This document shows positions 38,613 through 51,100 of a DNA stretch of 64,000 bases, piece after piece. This DNA is from Cladorhizidae sp. MBARI D1340-BT2. Lineage: Eukaryota; Porifera; Demospongiae; Poecilosclerida; Cladorhizidae. The stretch lies in contig JAQNBH010000011.1 in assembly GCA_028752905.1 (NCBI GenBank), positions 744,001 through 808,000 on the forward strand, written 5' to 3'. Each line of letters starts with the position of its first letter. Position 1 is the stretch's first letter. Position numbers and translations under genes: made by a program. The notes beneath the pieces were generated by a model. It was not told the origin of the DNA and made no database searches. It was given only the letters and a program-made list of their open reading frames with translations.

Positions 38613-41600
38613 CAGTGGCCTTGGCTAATGTAAGACTGCACCAGCCACCAGTGGCCTTGGCTAATGTAAAAGACTGCACCAGCCACCAGTGGCCTTGGCT
38701 AATGTAAAAGACGGCACCAGCCTCCAGTGGCCTTGGCTAATGTAAAAGACTGCACCAGCCACCAGTGGCCTTGGCTCATGTAAAAGACTGCACCAGCCTC
38801 CAGTGGCCTTGGCTAATGTAAAAGACTGCACCAGCCTCCAGTGGCCTTGGCTAATATAAAAGACTGCACCAGCCACCAGTGGCCTTGGCTAATGTAAAAG
38901 ACTGCACCAGCCACCAGTGGCCTTGGCTAATGTAAAAGACTGCACCAGCCACCAGTGGCCTTGGCTAATGTAAAAGACTGCACCAGCCTCCAGTGGCCTT
39001 GGCTAATGTAAAAGACTGCACCAGCCACCAGTGGCCTTGGCTAATGTAAAAGACTGCACCAGCCTCCAGTGGCCTTGGCTAATGTAAGACTGCACCAGCC
39101 TCCAGTGGCCTTGGCTAATGTAAAAGACTGCACCAGCCACCAGTGGCCTTGGCTAATGTAAAAGACTGCACCAGCCTCCAGTGGCCTTGGCTAATGTAAA
39201 AGACTGCACCAGCCATCAGCCATCAGCCATCAGTGGCCTTGGCTAATGTAAAAGACTGCACCAGCCACCAGTGGCCTTGGCTAATGTAAAAGACTGCACC
39301 AGCCATCAGTGGCCTTGGCTAATGTAAAAGACTGCACCAGCCACCAGTGGCCTTGTAATGTAAAAGACTGCACCAGCCATCAGCCATCAGTGGCCTTGGC
39401 TAATGTAAAAGACTGCACCAGCCACCAGTGGCCTTGGCTAATGTAAAAGACTGCACACAGCCACCAGTGGCCTTGGCTAATGTAAAAGACTGCACCAGCC
39501 TCCAGTGGCCTTGGCTAATGTAAAAGACTGCACCAGCCTCCAGTGGCCTTGGCTAATGTAAAAGACTGCACCAGCCTCCAGTGGCCTTGGCTAATGTAAG
39601 ACTGCACCAGCCTCCAGTGGCCTTGGCTAATGTAAAAGACTGCACCAGCCACCAGTGGCCTTGGCTAATGTAAAAGACTGCACCAGCCTCCAGTGGCCTT
39701 GGCTAATGTAAAAGACTGCACCAGCCACCAGTGGCCTTGGCTAATGTAAGACTGCACCAGCCTCCAGTGGCCTTGGCTAATGTAAAAGACTGCACCAGCC
39801 ACCAGTGGCCTTGGCTAATGTAAAAGACTGCACCAGCCACCAGTGGCCTTGGCTAATGTAAAAGACTGCACCAGCCTCCAGTGGCCTTGGCTAATGTAAA
39901 AGACTGCACCAGCCACCAGTGGCCTTGGCTAATGTAAGACTGCACCAGCCTCCAGTGGCCTTGGCTAATGTAAAAGACTGCACCAGCCACCAGTGGCCTT
40001 GGCTAATGTAAGACTGCACCAGCCACCAGTGGCATTGGCTAATGTAAAAGACTGCACCAGCCACCAGTGGCCTTGGCTAATGTAAGACTGCACCAGCCTC
40101 CAGTGGCCTTGGCTAATGTAAAAGACTGCACCAGCCACCAGTGGCCTTGGCTAATGTAAAAGACTGCACCAGCCACCAGTGGCCTTGGCTAATGTAAAAG
40201 ACTGCACCAGCCACCAGTGGCCTTGGCTCATGTAAAAGACTGCACCAGCCTCCAGTGGCCTTGGCTAATGTAAAAGACTGCACCAGCCACCAGTGGCCTT
40301 GGCTAATGTAAAAGACTGCACCAGCCTCCAGTGGCCTTGGCTAATGTAAAAGACTGCACCAGCCTCCAGTGGCCTTGGCTAATGTAAAAGACTGCACCAG
40401 CCTCCAGTGGCCTTGGCTAATGTAAAAGACTGCACCAGCCACCAGTGGCCTTGGCTAATGTAAAAGACTGCACCAGCCACCAGTGGCCTTGGCTAATGTA
40501 AAAGACGGCACCAGCCACCAGTGGCCTTGGCTAATGTAAAAGACTGCACCAGCCATCAGCCATCAGTGGCCTTGGCTAATGTAAAAGACTGCACCAGCCA
40601 CCAGTGGCCTTGGCTAATGTAAAAGACGGCACCAGCCTCCAGTGGCCTTGGCTAATGTAAAAGACTGCACCAGCCACCAGTGGCCTTGGCTAATGTAAAA
40701 GACTGCACCAGCCTCCAGTGGCCTTGGCTAATGTAAAAGACTGCACCAGCCACCAGTGGCCTTGGCTAATGTAAAAGACGGCACCAGCCTCCAGTGGCCT
40801 TGGCTAATGTAAAAGACTGCACCAGCCATCAGCCATCAGTGGCCTTGGCTAATGTAAAAGACTGCACCAGCCACCAGTGGCCTTGGCTCATGTAAAAGAC
40901 TGCACCAGCCTCCAGTGGCCTTGGCTAATGTAAAAGACTGCACCAGCCACCAGTGGCCTTGGCTAATGTAAAAGACTGCACCAGCCACCAGTGGCCTTGG
41001 CTAATGTAAAAGACTGCACCAGCCTCCAGTGGCCTTGGCTAATGTAAAAGACTGCACCAGCCACCAGTGGCCTTGGCTAATGTAAAAGACTGCACCAGCC
41101 ACCAGTGGCCTTGGCTAATGTAAAAGACTGCACCAGCCACCAGTGGCCTTGGCTAATGTAAAAGACTGCACCAGCCACCAGTGGCCTTGGCTAATGTAAA
41201 AGACTGCACCAGCCTCCAGTGGCCTTGGCTAATGTAAAAGACTGCACCAGCCACCAGTGGCCTTGGCTCATGTAAAAGACTGCACCAGCCTCCAGTGGCC
41301 TTGGCTAATGTAAAAGACTGCACCAGCCACCAGTGGCCTTGGCTAATGTAAAAGACTGCACCAGCCTCCAGTGGCCTTGGCTCATGTAAAAGACTGCACC
41401 AGCCTCCAGTGGCCTTGGCTAATGTAAAAGACTGCACCAGCCTCCAGTGGCCTTGGCTAATGTAAAAGACTGCACCAGCCACCAGTGGCCTTGGCTAATG
41501 TAAAAGACTGCACCAGCCACCAGTGGCCTTGGCTAATGTAAAAGACTGCACCAGCCACCAGTGGCCTTGGCTAATGTAAGACTGCACCAGCCACCAGTGG

Positions 41601-43218
41601 CATTGGCTAATGTAAAAGACTGCACCAGCCACCAGTGGCCTTGGCTAATGTAAGACTGCACCAGCCTCCAGTGGCCTTGGCTAATGTAAAAGACTGCACC
41701 AGCCACCAGTGGCCTTGGCTAATGTAAAAGACTGCACCAGCCACCAGTGGCCTTGGCTAATGTAAAAGACTGCACCAGCCACCAGTGGCCTTGGCTCATG
41801 TAAAAGACTGCACCAGCCTCCAGTGGCCTTGGCTAATGTAAAAGACTGCACCAGCCACCAGTGGCCTTGGCTAATGTAAAAGACTGCACCAGCCACCAGT
41901 GGCCTTGGCTAATGTAAAAGACTGCACCAGCCACCAGTGGCCTTGGCTAATGTAAAAGACTGCACCAGCCTCCAGTGGCCTTGGCTAATGTAAAAGACTG
42001 CACCAGCCACCAGTGGCCTTGGCTCATGTAAAAGACTGCACCAGCCTCCAGTGGCCTTGGCTAATGTAAAAGACTGCACCAGCCACCAGTGGCCTTGGCT
42101 AATGTAAAAGACTGCACCAGCCTCCAGTGGCCTTGGCTCATGTAAAAGACTGCACCAGCCTCCAGTGGCCTTGGCTAATGTAAAAGACTGCACCAGCCTC
42201 CAGTGGCCTTGGCTCATGTAAAAGACTGCACCAGCCTCCAGTGGCCTTGGCTAATGTAAAAGACTGCACCAGCCTCCAGTGGCCTTGGCTAATGTAAAAG
42301 ACTGCACCAGCCACCAGTGGCCTTGGCTAATGTAAAAGACTGCACCAGCCACCAGTGGCCTTGGCTAATGTAAAAGACTGCACCAGCCACCAGTGGCCTT
42401 GGCTAATGTAAAAGACTGCACCAGCCACCAGTGGCCTTGGCTAATGTAAAAGACTGCACCTGCCTCCAGTGGTCTTGGCTAATGTAAAAGACGGCACCAG
42501 CCTCCAGTGGCCTTGGCTAATGTAAAAGACTGCACCAGCCATTAGCCATCAGTGGCCTTGGCTAATGTAAAAGACTGCACCAGCCACCAGTGGCCTTGGC
42601 TAATGTAAAAGACTGCACCAGCCACCAGTGGCCTTGGCTAATGTAAAAGACTGCACCAGCCATCAGTGGCCTTGGCTAATGTAAAAGACTGCACCAGCCT
42701 CCAGTGGCCTTGGCTAATGTAAAAGACTGCACCAGCCACCAGTGGCCTTGGCTAATGTAAAAGACTGCACCAGCCATCAGTGGCCTTGGCTAATGTAAAA
42801 GACTGCACCAGCCATCAGTGGCCTTGGCTAATGTAAAAGACTGCACCAGCCACCAGTGGCCTTGGCTAATGTAAGACTGCACCAGCCACCAGTGGCCTTG
42901 GCTAATGTAAAAGACTGCACCAGCCACCAGTGACCTTGGCTAATGTAAAAGACTGCACCAGCCACCAGTGGCCTTGGCTAATGTAAAAGACTGCACCAGC
43001 CTCCAGTGGCCTTGGCTAGACTGCACCAGCCACCAGTGGCCTTGGCTAATGTAAAATACTGCACCAGCCTCCAGTGGCCTTGGCTAATGTAAAATAATGC
43101 ACCAGCCACCAGTGGCCTTGGCTAATGTAAAAGACTGCACCAGCCACCAGTGGCCTTGGCTAATGTAAAAAACTGCACCAGCCTCCAGTGGCCTTGGCTA
43201 ATGTAAAAGACTGCACCA
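38613..43218. repeat. Higher-order block, first copy (4,606 bp)
   Basis: Rare variant units in this block recur exactly 4,606 bp further on. Examples are GCACACAG at 39453, TGCCTCCAGTGGTCTTGG at 42461, ATTAGCCATC at 42541, TTGGCTAGAC near 43014 and TAAAATAATGC near 43090. Confidence 0.92.
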
Positions 43219-46200
43219 CAGTGGCCTTGGCTAATGTAAGACTGCACCAGCCACCAGTGGCCTTGGCTAATGTAAAAGACTGCACCAGCCACCAGTGGCC
43301 TTGGCTAATGTAAAAGACGGCACCAGCCTCCAGTGGCCTTGGCTAATGTAAAAGACTGCACCAGCCACCAGTGGCCTTGGCTCATGTAAAAGACTGCACC
43401 AGCCTCCAGTGGCCTTGGCTAATGTAAAAGACTGCACCAGCCTCCAGTGGCCTTGGCTAATATAAAAGACTGCACCAGCCACCAGTGGCCTTGGCTAATG
43501 TAAAAGACTGCACCAGCCACCAGTGGCCTTGGCTAATGTAAAAGACTGCACCAGCCACCAGTGGCCTTGGCTAATGTAAAAGACTGCACCAGCCTCCAGT
43601 GGCCTTGGCTAATGTAAAAGACTGCACCAGCCACCAGTGGCCTTGGCTAATGTAAAAGACTGCACCAGCCTCCAGTGGCCTTGGCTAATGTAAGACTGCA
43701 CCAGCCTCCAGTGGCCTTGGCTAATGTAAAAGACTGCACCAGCCACCAGTGGCCTTGGCTAATGTAAAAGACTGCACCAGCCTCCAGTGGCCTTGGCTAA
43801 TGTAAAAGACTGCACCAGCCATCAGCCATCAGCCATCAGTGGCCTTGGCTAATGTAAAAGACTGCACCAGCCACCAGTGGCCTTGGCTAATGTAAAAGAC
43901 TGCACCAGCCATCAGTGGCCTTGGCTAATGTAAAAGACTGCACCAGCCACCAGTGGCCTTGTAATGTAAAAGACTGCACCAGCCATCAGCCATCAGTGGC
44001 CTTGGCTAATGTAAAAGACTGCACCAGCCACCAGTGGCCTTGGCTAATGTAAAAGACTGCACACAGCCACCAGTGGCCTTGGCTAATGTAAAAGACTGCA
44101 CCAGCCTCCAGTGGCCTTGGCTAATGTAAAAGACTGCACCAGCCTCCAGTGGCCTTGGCTAATGTAAAAGACTGCACCAGCCTCCAGTGGCCTTGGCTAA
44201 TGTAAGACTGCACCAGCCTCCAGTGGCCTTGGCTAATGTAAAAGACTGCACCAGCCACCAGTGGCCTTGGCTAATGTAAAAGACTGCACCAGCCTCCAGT
44301 GGCCTTGGCTAATGTAAAAGACTGCACCAGCCACCAGTGGCCTTGGCTAATGTAAGACTGCACCAGCCTCCAGTGGCCTTGGCTAATGTAAAAGACTGCA
44401 CCAGCCACCAGTGGCCTTGGCTAATGTAAAAGACTGCACCAGCCACCAGTGGCCTTGGCTAATGTAAAAGACTGCACCAGCCTCCAGTGGCCTTGGCTAA
44501 TGTAAAAGACTGCACCAGCCACCAGTGGCCTTGGCTAATGTAAGACTGCACCAGCCTCCAGTGGCCTTGGCTAATGTAAAAGACTGCACCAGCCACCAGT
44601 GGCCTTGGCTAATGTAAGACTGCACCAGCCACCAGTGGCATTGGCTAATGTAAAAGACTGCACCAGCCACCAGTGGCCTTGGCTAATGTAAGACTGCACC
44701 AGCCTCCAGTGGCCTTGGCTAATGTAAAAGACTGCACCAGCCACCAGTGGCCTTGGCTAATGTAAAAGACTGCACCAGCCACCAGTGGCCTTGGCTAATG
44801 TAAAAGACTGCACCAGCCACCAGTGGCCTTGGCTCATGTAAAAGACTGCACCAGCCTCCAGTGGCCTTGGCTAATGTAAAAGACTGCACCAGCCACCAGT
44901 GGCCTTGGCTAATGTAAAAGACTGCACCAGCCTCCAGTGGCCTTGGCTAATGTAAAAGACTGCACCAGCCTCCAGTGGCCTTGGCTAATGTAAAAGACTG
45001 CACCAGCCTCCAGTGGCCTTGGCTAATGTAAAAGACTGCACCAGCCACCAGTGGCCTTGGCTAATGTAAAAGACTGCACCAGCCACCAGTGGCCTTGGCT
45101 AATGTAAAAGACGGCACCAGCCACCAGTGGCCTTGGCTAATGTAAAAGACTGCACCAGCCATCAGCCATCAGTGGCCTTGGCTAATGTAAAAGACTGCAC
45201 CAGCCACCAGTGGCCTTGGCTAATGTAAAAGACGGCACCAGCCTCCAGTGGCCTTGGCTAATGTAAAAGACTGCACCAGCCACCAGTGGCCTTGGCTAAT
45301 GTAAAAGACTGCACCAGCCTCCAGTGGCCTTGGCTAATGTAAAAGACTGCACCAGCCACCAGTGGCCTTGGCTAATGTAAAAGACGGCACCAGCCTCCAG
45401 TGGCCTTGGCTAATGTAAAAGACTGCACCAGCCATCAGCCATCAGTGGCCTTGGCTAATGTAAAAGACTGCACCAGCCACCAGTGGCCTTGGCTCATGTA
45501 AAAGACTGCACCAGCCTCCAGTGGCCTTGGCTAATGTAAAAGACTGCACCAGCCACCAGTGGCCTTGGCTAATGTAAAAGACTGCACCAGCCACCAGTGG
45601 CCTTGGCTAATGTAAAAGACTGCACCAGCCTCCAGTGGCCTTGGCTAATGTAAAAGACTGCACCAGCCACCAGTGGCCTTGGCTAATGTAAAAGACTGCA
45701 CCAGCCACCAGTGGCCTTGGCTAATGTAAAAGACTGCACCAGCCACCAGTGGCCTTGGCTAATGTAAAAGACTGCACCAGCCACCAGTGGCCTTGGCTAA
45801 TGTAAAAGACTGCACCAGCCTCCAGTGGCCTTGGCTAATGTAAAAGACTGCACCAGCCACCAGTGGCCTTGGCTCATGTAAAAGACTGCACCAGCCTCCA
45901 GTGGCCTTGGCTAATGTAAAAGACTGCACCAGCCACCAGTGGCCTTGGCTAATGTAAAAGACTGCACCAGCCTCCAGTGGCCTTGGCTCATGTAAAAGAC
46001 TGCACCAGCCTCCAGTGGCCTTGGCTAATGTAAAAGACTGCACCAGCCTCCAGTGGCCTTGGCTAATGTAAAAGACTGCACCAGCCACCAGTGGCCTTGG
46101 CTAATGTAAAAGACTGCACCAGCCACCAGTGGCCTTGGCTAATGTAAAAGACTGCACCAGCCACCAGTGGCCTTGGCTAATGTAAGACTGCACCAGCCAC

Positions 46201-47824
46201 CAGTGGCATTGGCTAATGTAAAAGACTGCACCAGCCACCAGTGGCCTTGGCTAATGTAAGACTGCACCAGCCTCCAGTGGCCTTGGCTAATGTAAAAGAC
46301 TGCACCAGCCACCAGTGGCCTTGGCTAATGTAAAAGACTGCACCAGCCACCAGTGGCCTTGGCTAATGTAAAAGACTGCACCAGCCACCAGTGGCCTTGG
46401 CTCATGTAAAAGACTGCACCAGCCTCCAGTGGCCTTGGCTAATGTAAAAGACTGCACCAGCCACCAGTGGCCTTGGCTAATGTAAAAGACTGCACCAGCC
46501 ACCAGTGGCCTTGGCTAATGTAAAAGACTGCACCAGCCACCAGTGGCCTTGGCTAATGTAAAAGACTGCACCAGCCTCCAGTGGCCTTGGCTAATGTAAA
46601 AGACTGCACCAGCCACCAGTGGCCTTGGCTCATGTAAAAGACTGCACCAGCCTCCAGTGGCCTTGGCTAATGTAAAAGACTGCACCAGCCACCAGTGGCC
46701 TTGGCTAATGTAAAAGACTGCACCAGCCTCCAGTGGCCTTGGCTCATGTAAAAGACTGCACCAGCCTCCAGTGGCCTTGGCTAATGTAAAAGACTGCACC
46801 AGCCTCCAGTGGCCTTGGCTCATGTAAAAGACTGCACCAGCCTCCAGTGGCCTTGGCTAATGTAAAAGACTGCACCAGCCTCCAGTGGCCTTGGCTAATG
46901 TAAAAGACTGCACCAGCCACCAGTGGCCTTGGCTAATGTAAAAGACTGCACCAGCCACCAGTGGCCTTGGCTAATGTAAAAGACTGCACCAGCCACCAGT
47001 GGCCTTGGCTAATGTAAAAGACTGCACCAGCCACCAGTGGCCTTGGCTAATGTAAAAGACTGCACCTGCCTCCAGTGGTCTTGGCTAATGTAAAAGACGG
47101 CACCAGCCTCCAGTGGCCTTGGCTAATGTAAAAGACTGCACCAGCCATTAGCCATCAGTGGCCTTGGCTAATGTAAAAGACTGCACCAGCCACCAGTGGC
47201 CTTGGCTAATGTAAAAGACTGCACCAGCCACCAGTGGCCTTGGCTAATGTAAAAGACTGCACCAGCCATCTGTGGCCTTGGCTAATGTAAAAGACTGCAC
47301 CAGCCTCCAGTGGCCTTGGCTAATGTAAAAGACTGCACCAGCCACCAGTGGCCTTGGCTAATGTAAAAGACTGCACCAGCCATCAGTGGCCTTGGCTAAT
47401 GTAAAAGACTGCACCAGCCATCAGTGGCCTTGGCTAATGTAAAAGACTGCACCAGCCACCAGTGGCCTTGGCTAATGTAAGACTGCACCAGCCACCAGTG
47501 GCCTTGGCTAATGTAAAAGACTGCACCAGCCACCAGTGACCTTGGCTAATGTAAAAGACTGCACCAGCCACCAGTGGCCTTGGCTAATGTAAAAGACTGC
47601 ACCAGCCTCCAGTGGCCTTGGCTAGACTGCACCAGCCACCAGTGGCCTTGGCTAATGTAAAATACTGCACCAGCCTCCAGTGGCCTTGGCTAATGTAAAA
47701 TAATGCACCAGCCACCAGTGGCCTTGGCTAATGTAAAAGACTGCACCAGCCACCAGTGGCCTTGGCTAATGTAAAAAACTGCACCAGCCTCCAGTGGCCT
47801 TGGCTAATGTAAAAGACTGCACCA
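43219..47824. repeat. Higher-order block, second copy (4,606 bp)
   Basis: It abuts the first copy at a junction unit that has lost five bases (GCACCACAGTGG near 43213-43224). The markers recur at 44059, 47067, 47147, about 47620 and about 47696. The only difference I noticed is an A-to-T change near 47271 (CCATCTGTGG versus CCATCAGTGG). Confidence 0.92.
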
Positions 47825-47930
47825 GCCACCAGTGGCCTTGGCTAATGTAAAAGACTGCACCAGCCACCAGTGGCCTTGGCTAATGTAAAAGACTGCACCA
47901 GCCTCCAGTGGCCTTGGCTAGACTGCACCA

Positions 47931-48167
47931 GGGAGAGCATAGCAGTGTTAAGTGACGGAGGTTATAACTACATAGCTCAAGACTGGCTAACTATCTGACA
48001 ATAGTCGAGCATCGCATGGTTCACAATATAATGTTGCTATAGTGATGAGTGCAAAGGGCGAGTGATTTGGCAAACAACAACAACAACAACAGGCATTCGT
48101 GTGGCCGGGACAGTCGGCCACTCCCACGTCCACATCTTGGCTACCATAAGTACATCAGTGCTGTCGT
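47931..48167 (-). other. Probable PUM3 3' UTR and flank
   Basis: A short non-repetitive stretch between the 38-bp array and the PUM3 stop codon. It contains a (CAA)n tract at about 48076-48091. No clear poly(A) signal is seen on the minus strand. Confidence 0.45.
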
Positions 48168-51100
48168 CTACTCCACTAGCAACGCTGACTCTTGTGAGTT
48201 CTGCTTCAGCTTCTTGCTGAGTGTTTGGTGAGCATTGTCAGAGCGACCAGCCAACTCCTCCAAGATTGGTGTTAGAGCCTCCACCACCTTCTTCTTCCAT
48301 CCACCATTACTACCATCCAGCACGCCACATAGGAAGTACGCGGCACGATAGGACCCCCGAACCCATGACCTGATACAATCAGCATCGGCAGACATCAGCA
48401 GCTGACCTATGAACCCTGGTAACAGAATAACAACAAAAAATAATCAGAATTCTTATATATACCTGACCCAACCCAGTGTGGGTGTGGTCCAGTGTGTGTC
48501 CCCATACAAGTCATCCTACTTCAACCTGCCACAACCCAGTGTGGGTGTGGTCCAGTGTGTGTCCCCATAGAAACCTCATGTTCTTTGATCACCTCCACCC
48601 AATGGTAAATGGCATTACTGACTCGATATGCTGTGTATGACCTCTGTTTGAACTTGTGTACCTTGACCTCCATCAGCAATGAGTCGTATCAGAACCCAAT
48701 GGGTGTGGCTATTGTCCATCAAGGACACACCCTCTTCCCCAAACAAAGCCTCTAAGAACACCTGGTGCAGAGAAGAAAGGTCTCCCTGAAGAGACAGCAA
48801 CACTTGCAACACTAGCAGGGCGTGTGTCTTCATCTGCACCCACTCCACCACATGGCTGGTTGCCAGGGACAACACGGCAGGGGACATAGCCTCCAGCAAC
48901 TCCTTCTTCCGAGCCTCCACTGGTTTCTTGGAGTGGGCGTTGTTGTCACCGGGTGAAAGCAACTCCACAAACTGAGGGGAGAAGTGCTCAGCTGTACGTG
49001 GGGCCAACAGGTAGAGCAGAACACGCCGGCCATAGCGCGAAGCACACACTCCCTCTAACCCGGATTTCATCTCCTGTAACAAGCGAGAGGGAGAGACGAG
49101 GAGGGAGACAGAAAGGGAGGGGCGAGAGAGAATGAGATGAGGAGGAGAGAGAATGAGATGAGGGAAGAGAGAGAATGAGATGAGGAGGAGAGAGAATGAG
49201 ATGAGGGAAGAGAGAGAATGAGATGAGGAGGAGAGAGAATGAGATGAGGGAAGAGAGAGAATGAGATGAGGAGGAGAGAGAATGAGATGAGGGAAGAGAG
49301 AGAATGAGATGAGGAGAAGAGAGAGAATGAGATGAGGAGAAGAGAGAATGAGATGAGGAGAAGAGAGAGAATGAGATGAGGAGAAGAGAGAATGAGATGA
49401 GGGAAGAGAGAGAATGAGATGAGGAGAAGAGAGAATGAGATGAGGAGAAGAGAGAGAATGAGATGAGGAGAAGAGAGAATGAGATGAGGAAGAGAGAGAA
49501 TGAGATGAGGAGAAGAGAGAATGAGATGAGGAGGAGAGAGAGAATGAGATGAGGAGAAGAGAGAGAATGAGATGAGGGAAGAGAGAGAATGAGATGAGGA
49601 AGGAGAGAGAATGAGATGAGGAGGAGAGAGAATGAGATGAGGGAAGAGAGAGAATGAGATGAGGAAAGAGAGAGAATGAGATGAGGGAAGAGAGAGAATG
49701 AGATGAGGAAGGAGAGAGAATGAGATGAGGGAAGAGAGAGAATGAGATGAGGAAGGAGAGAGAATGAGATGAGGAGGAGAGAGAATGAGATGAGGAAGAG
49801 AGAGATAATGAGATGAGGGAAGAGAGAGAATGAGATGAGGAGAAGAGAGAATGAGATGAGGAGAAGAGAGAGAATGAGATGAGGGAAGAGAGAATGAGAT
49901 GAGGAAGGAGAGAGAATGAGATGAGGGAAGAGAGAGAATGAGATGAGGAAGGAGAGAGAATGAGATGAGGAGGAGAGAGAATGAGATGAGGGAAGAGAGA
50001 GAATGAGATGAGGGAAGAGAGAGAGAATGAGATGATCATGAGGGAAGAGAGAGAATGAGATGAGGGAAGAGAGAGAGAATGAGATGAGGGAAGAGAGAGA
50101 ATGAGATGAGGAGAAGAGAGAATGAGATGAGGAGAAGAGAGAGAATGAGATGAGGGAAGAGAGAGAATGAGATGAGGGAAGAGAGAGAATGAGATGAGGG
50201 AAGAGAAAGAATGAGATGAGGCAGAGTTGTTTGGATGAGGGATAATCTGTCACAGGGTAACTGACTGAGAGAATGGCCTTCTTGAGCAGAACAGTGTCAT
50301 CCACACAGTCAAACAAGGCCATCAGCACAAGATGGCCATTCTCCTCTTGACAAACTTTACACACCAAGCCTTTCAGAGATTTAATGATGACTTTACGATC
50401 CTGCAGAGAGAGGAGAGGGGGAGAGAGAGATTGGCATGGGACATGATGATCAACACTGCCACTCTTAGAAATGCCCAGCTTCTCAAGACAAAGACCTCAC
50501 CCTGGAGGTCAGGAGAATATTTGTTGTTTTAAGTTGACCAATCAAGCGCCACTGCCTATGAACACCTGGCCAGCAGTGGCTTCCCTCAAGACCAATGAAT
50601 GGCTCTGGCCACTTACTTGAGGCAGCTTCAGAAAGACATAATTTGGTGGCCCAAAAATGACCAGAGGACAAGAGCATAAATATCATTAACTTTTTAATGC
50701 TTCTTCCCTTGCCTATCCAATGATGCATAGTGATGTTCGCATGGCGATGGTTGCATGGCGATATTTACAGTGATATTAGCATAATGATGTTTGTATAGTA
50801 ACATTTGCAAAGGGTGCTATAATCAACTATGACCTTTAACTACTGACACTAGCATTAAACTTACACAAATATATTCACACTCCAACCCCTAGGGTCATCA
50901 ACGCTTGCCACTTACGTTGCTATCAGAATACCCAATCACTCGCAGGCGAGGTCAGAGTACAGAGCAAGGGAAAGGATATACAAACGATGTACTAAAGTAC
51001 AAAAATTGACCGAGTTTGAAATATTGGGAGTTGTTCAGAACTCAGGAATGGCTGACAATAATGGCTGACAATAATGAGCAGCACAGAAGCTGTCAGAACT

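Larger units (their letters stand above)
36882..47930. repeat. Giant minisatellite, 38-bp unit, ~290 copies
   Basis: Units read CCTTGGCTAATGTAAAAGAC followed by TGCACCAGCCACCAGTGG. Variants include CCTCCAG or CCATCAG, a loss of AAA (TGTAAGAC), CTCATG for CTAATG, and GACGGC for GACTGC. A few units carry duplicated CCATCAG blocks. It lies between the vasa 3' end and the PUM3 3' end. All open frames in it are repeat artefacts. Confidence 0.98.

Noticed and set aside
36882..47930. CRISPR array or centromeric satellite
   Set aside because: There are no unique spacers between repeats, so it is not CRISPR. It lies between ordinary genes, with no evidence of centromere function.
49130..50221. Minus-strand frames of 459 and 474 codons as a Ser/Leu-rich protein fused to PUM3
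   Set aside because: The frame runs through a purine/pyrimidine minisatellite. A clear acceptor at 49074-49076 and a phase-correct upstream exon at 50266-50400 show it is an intron.
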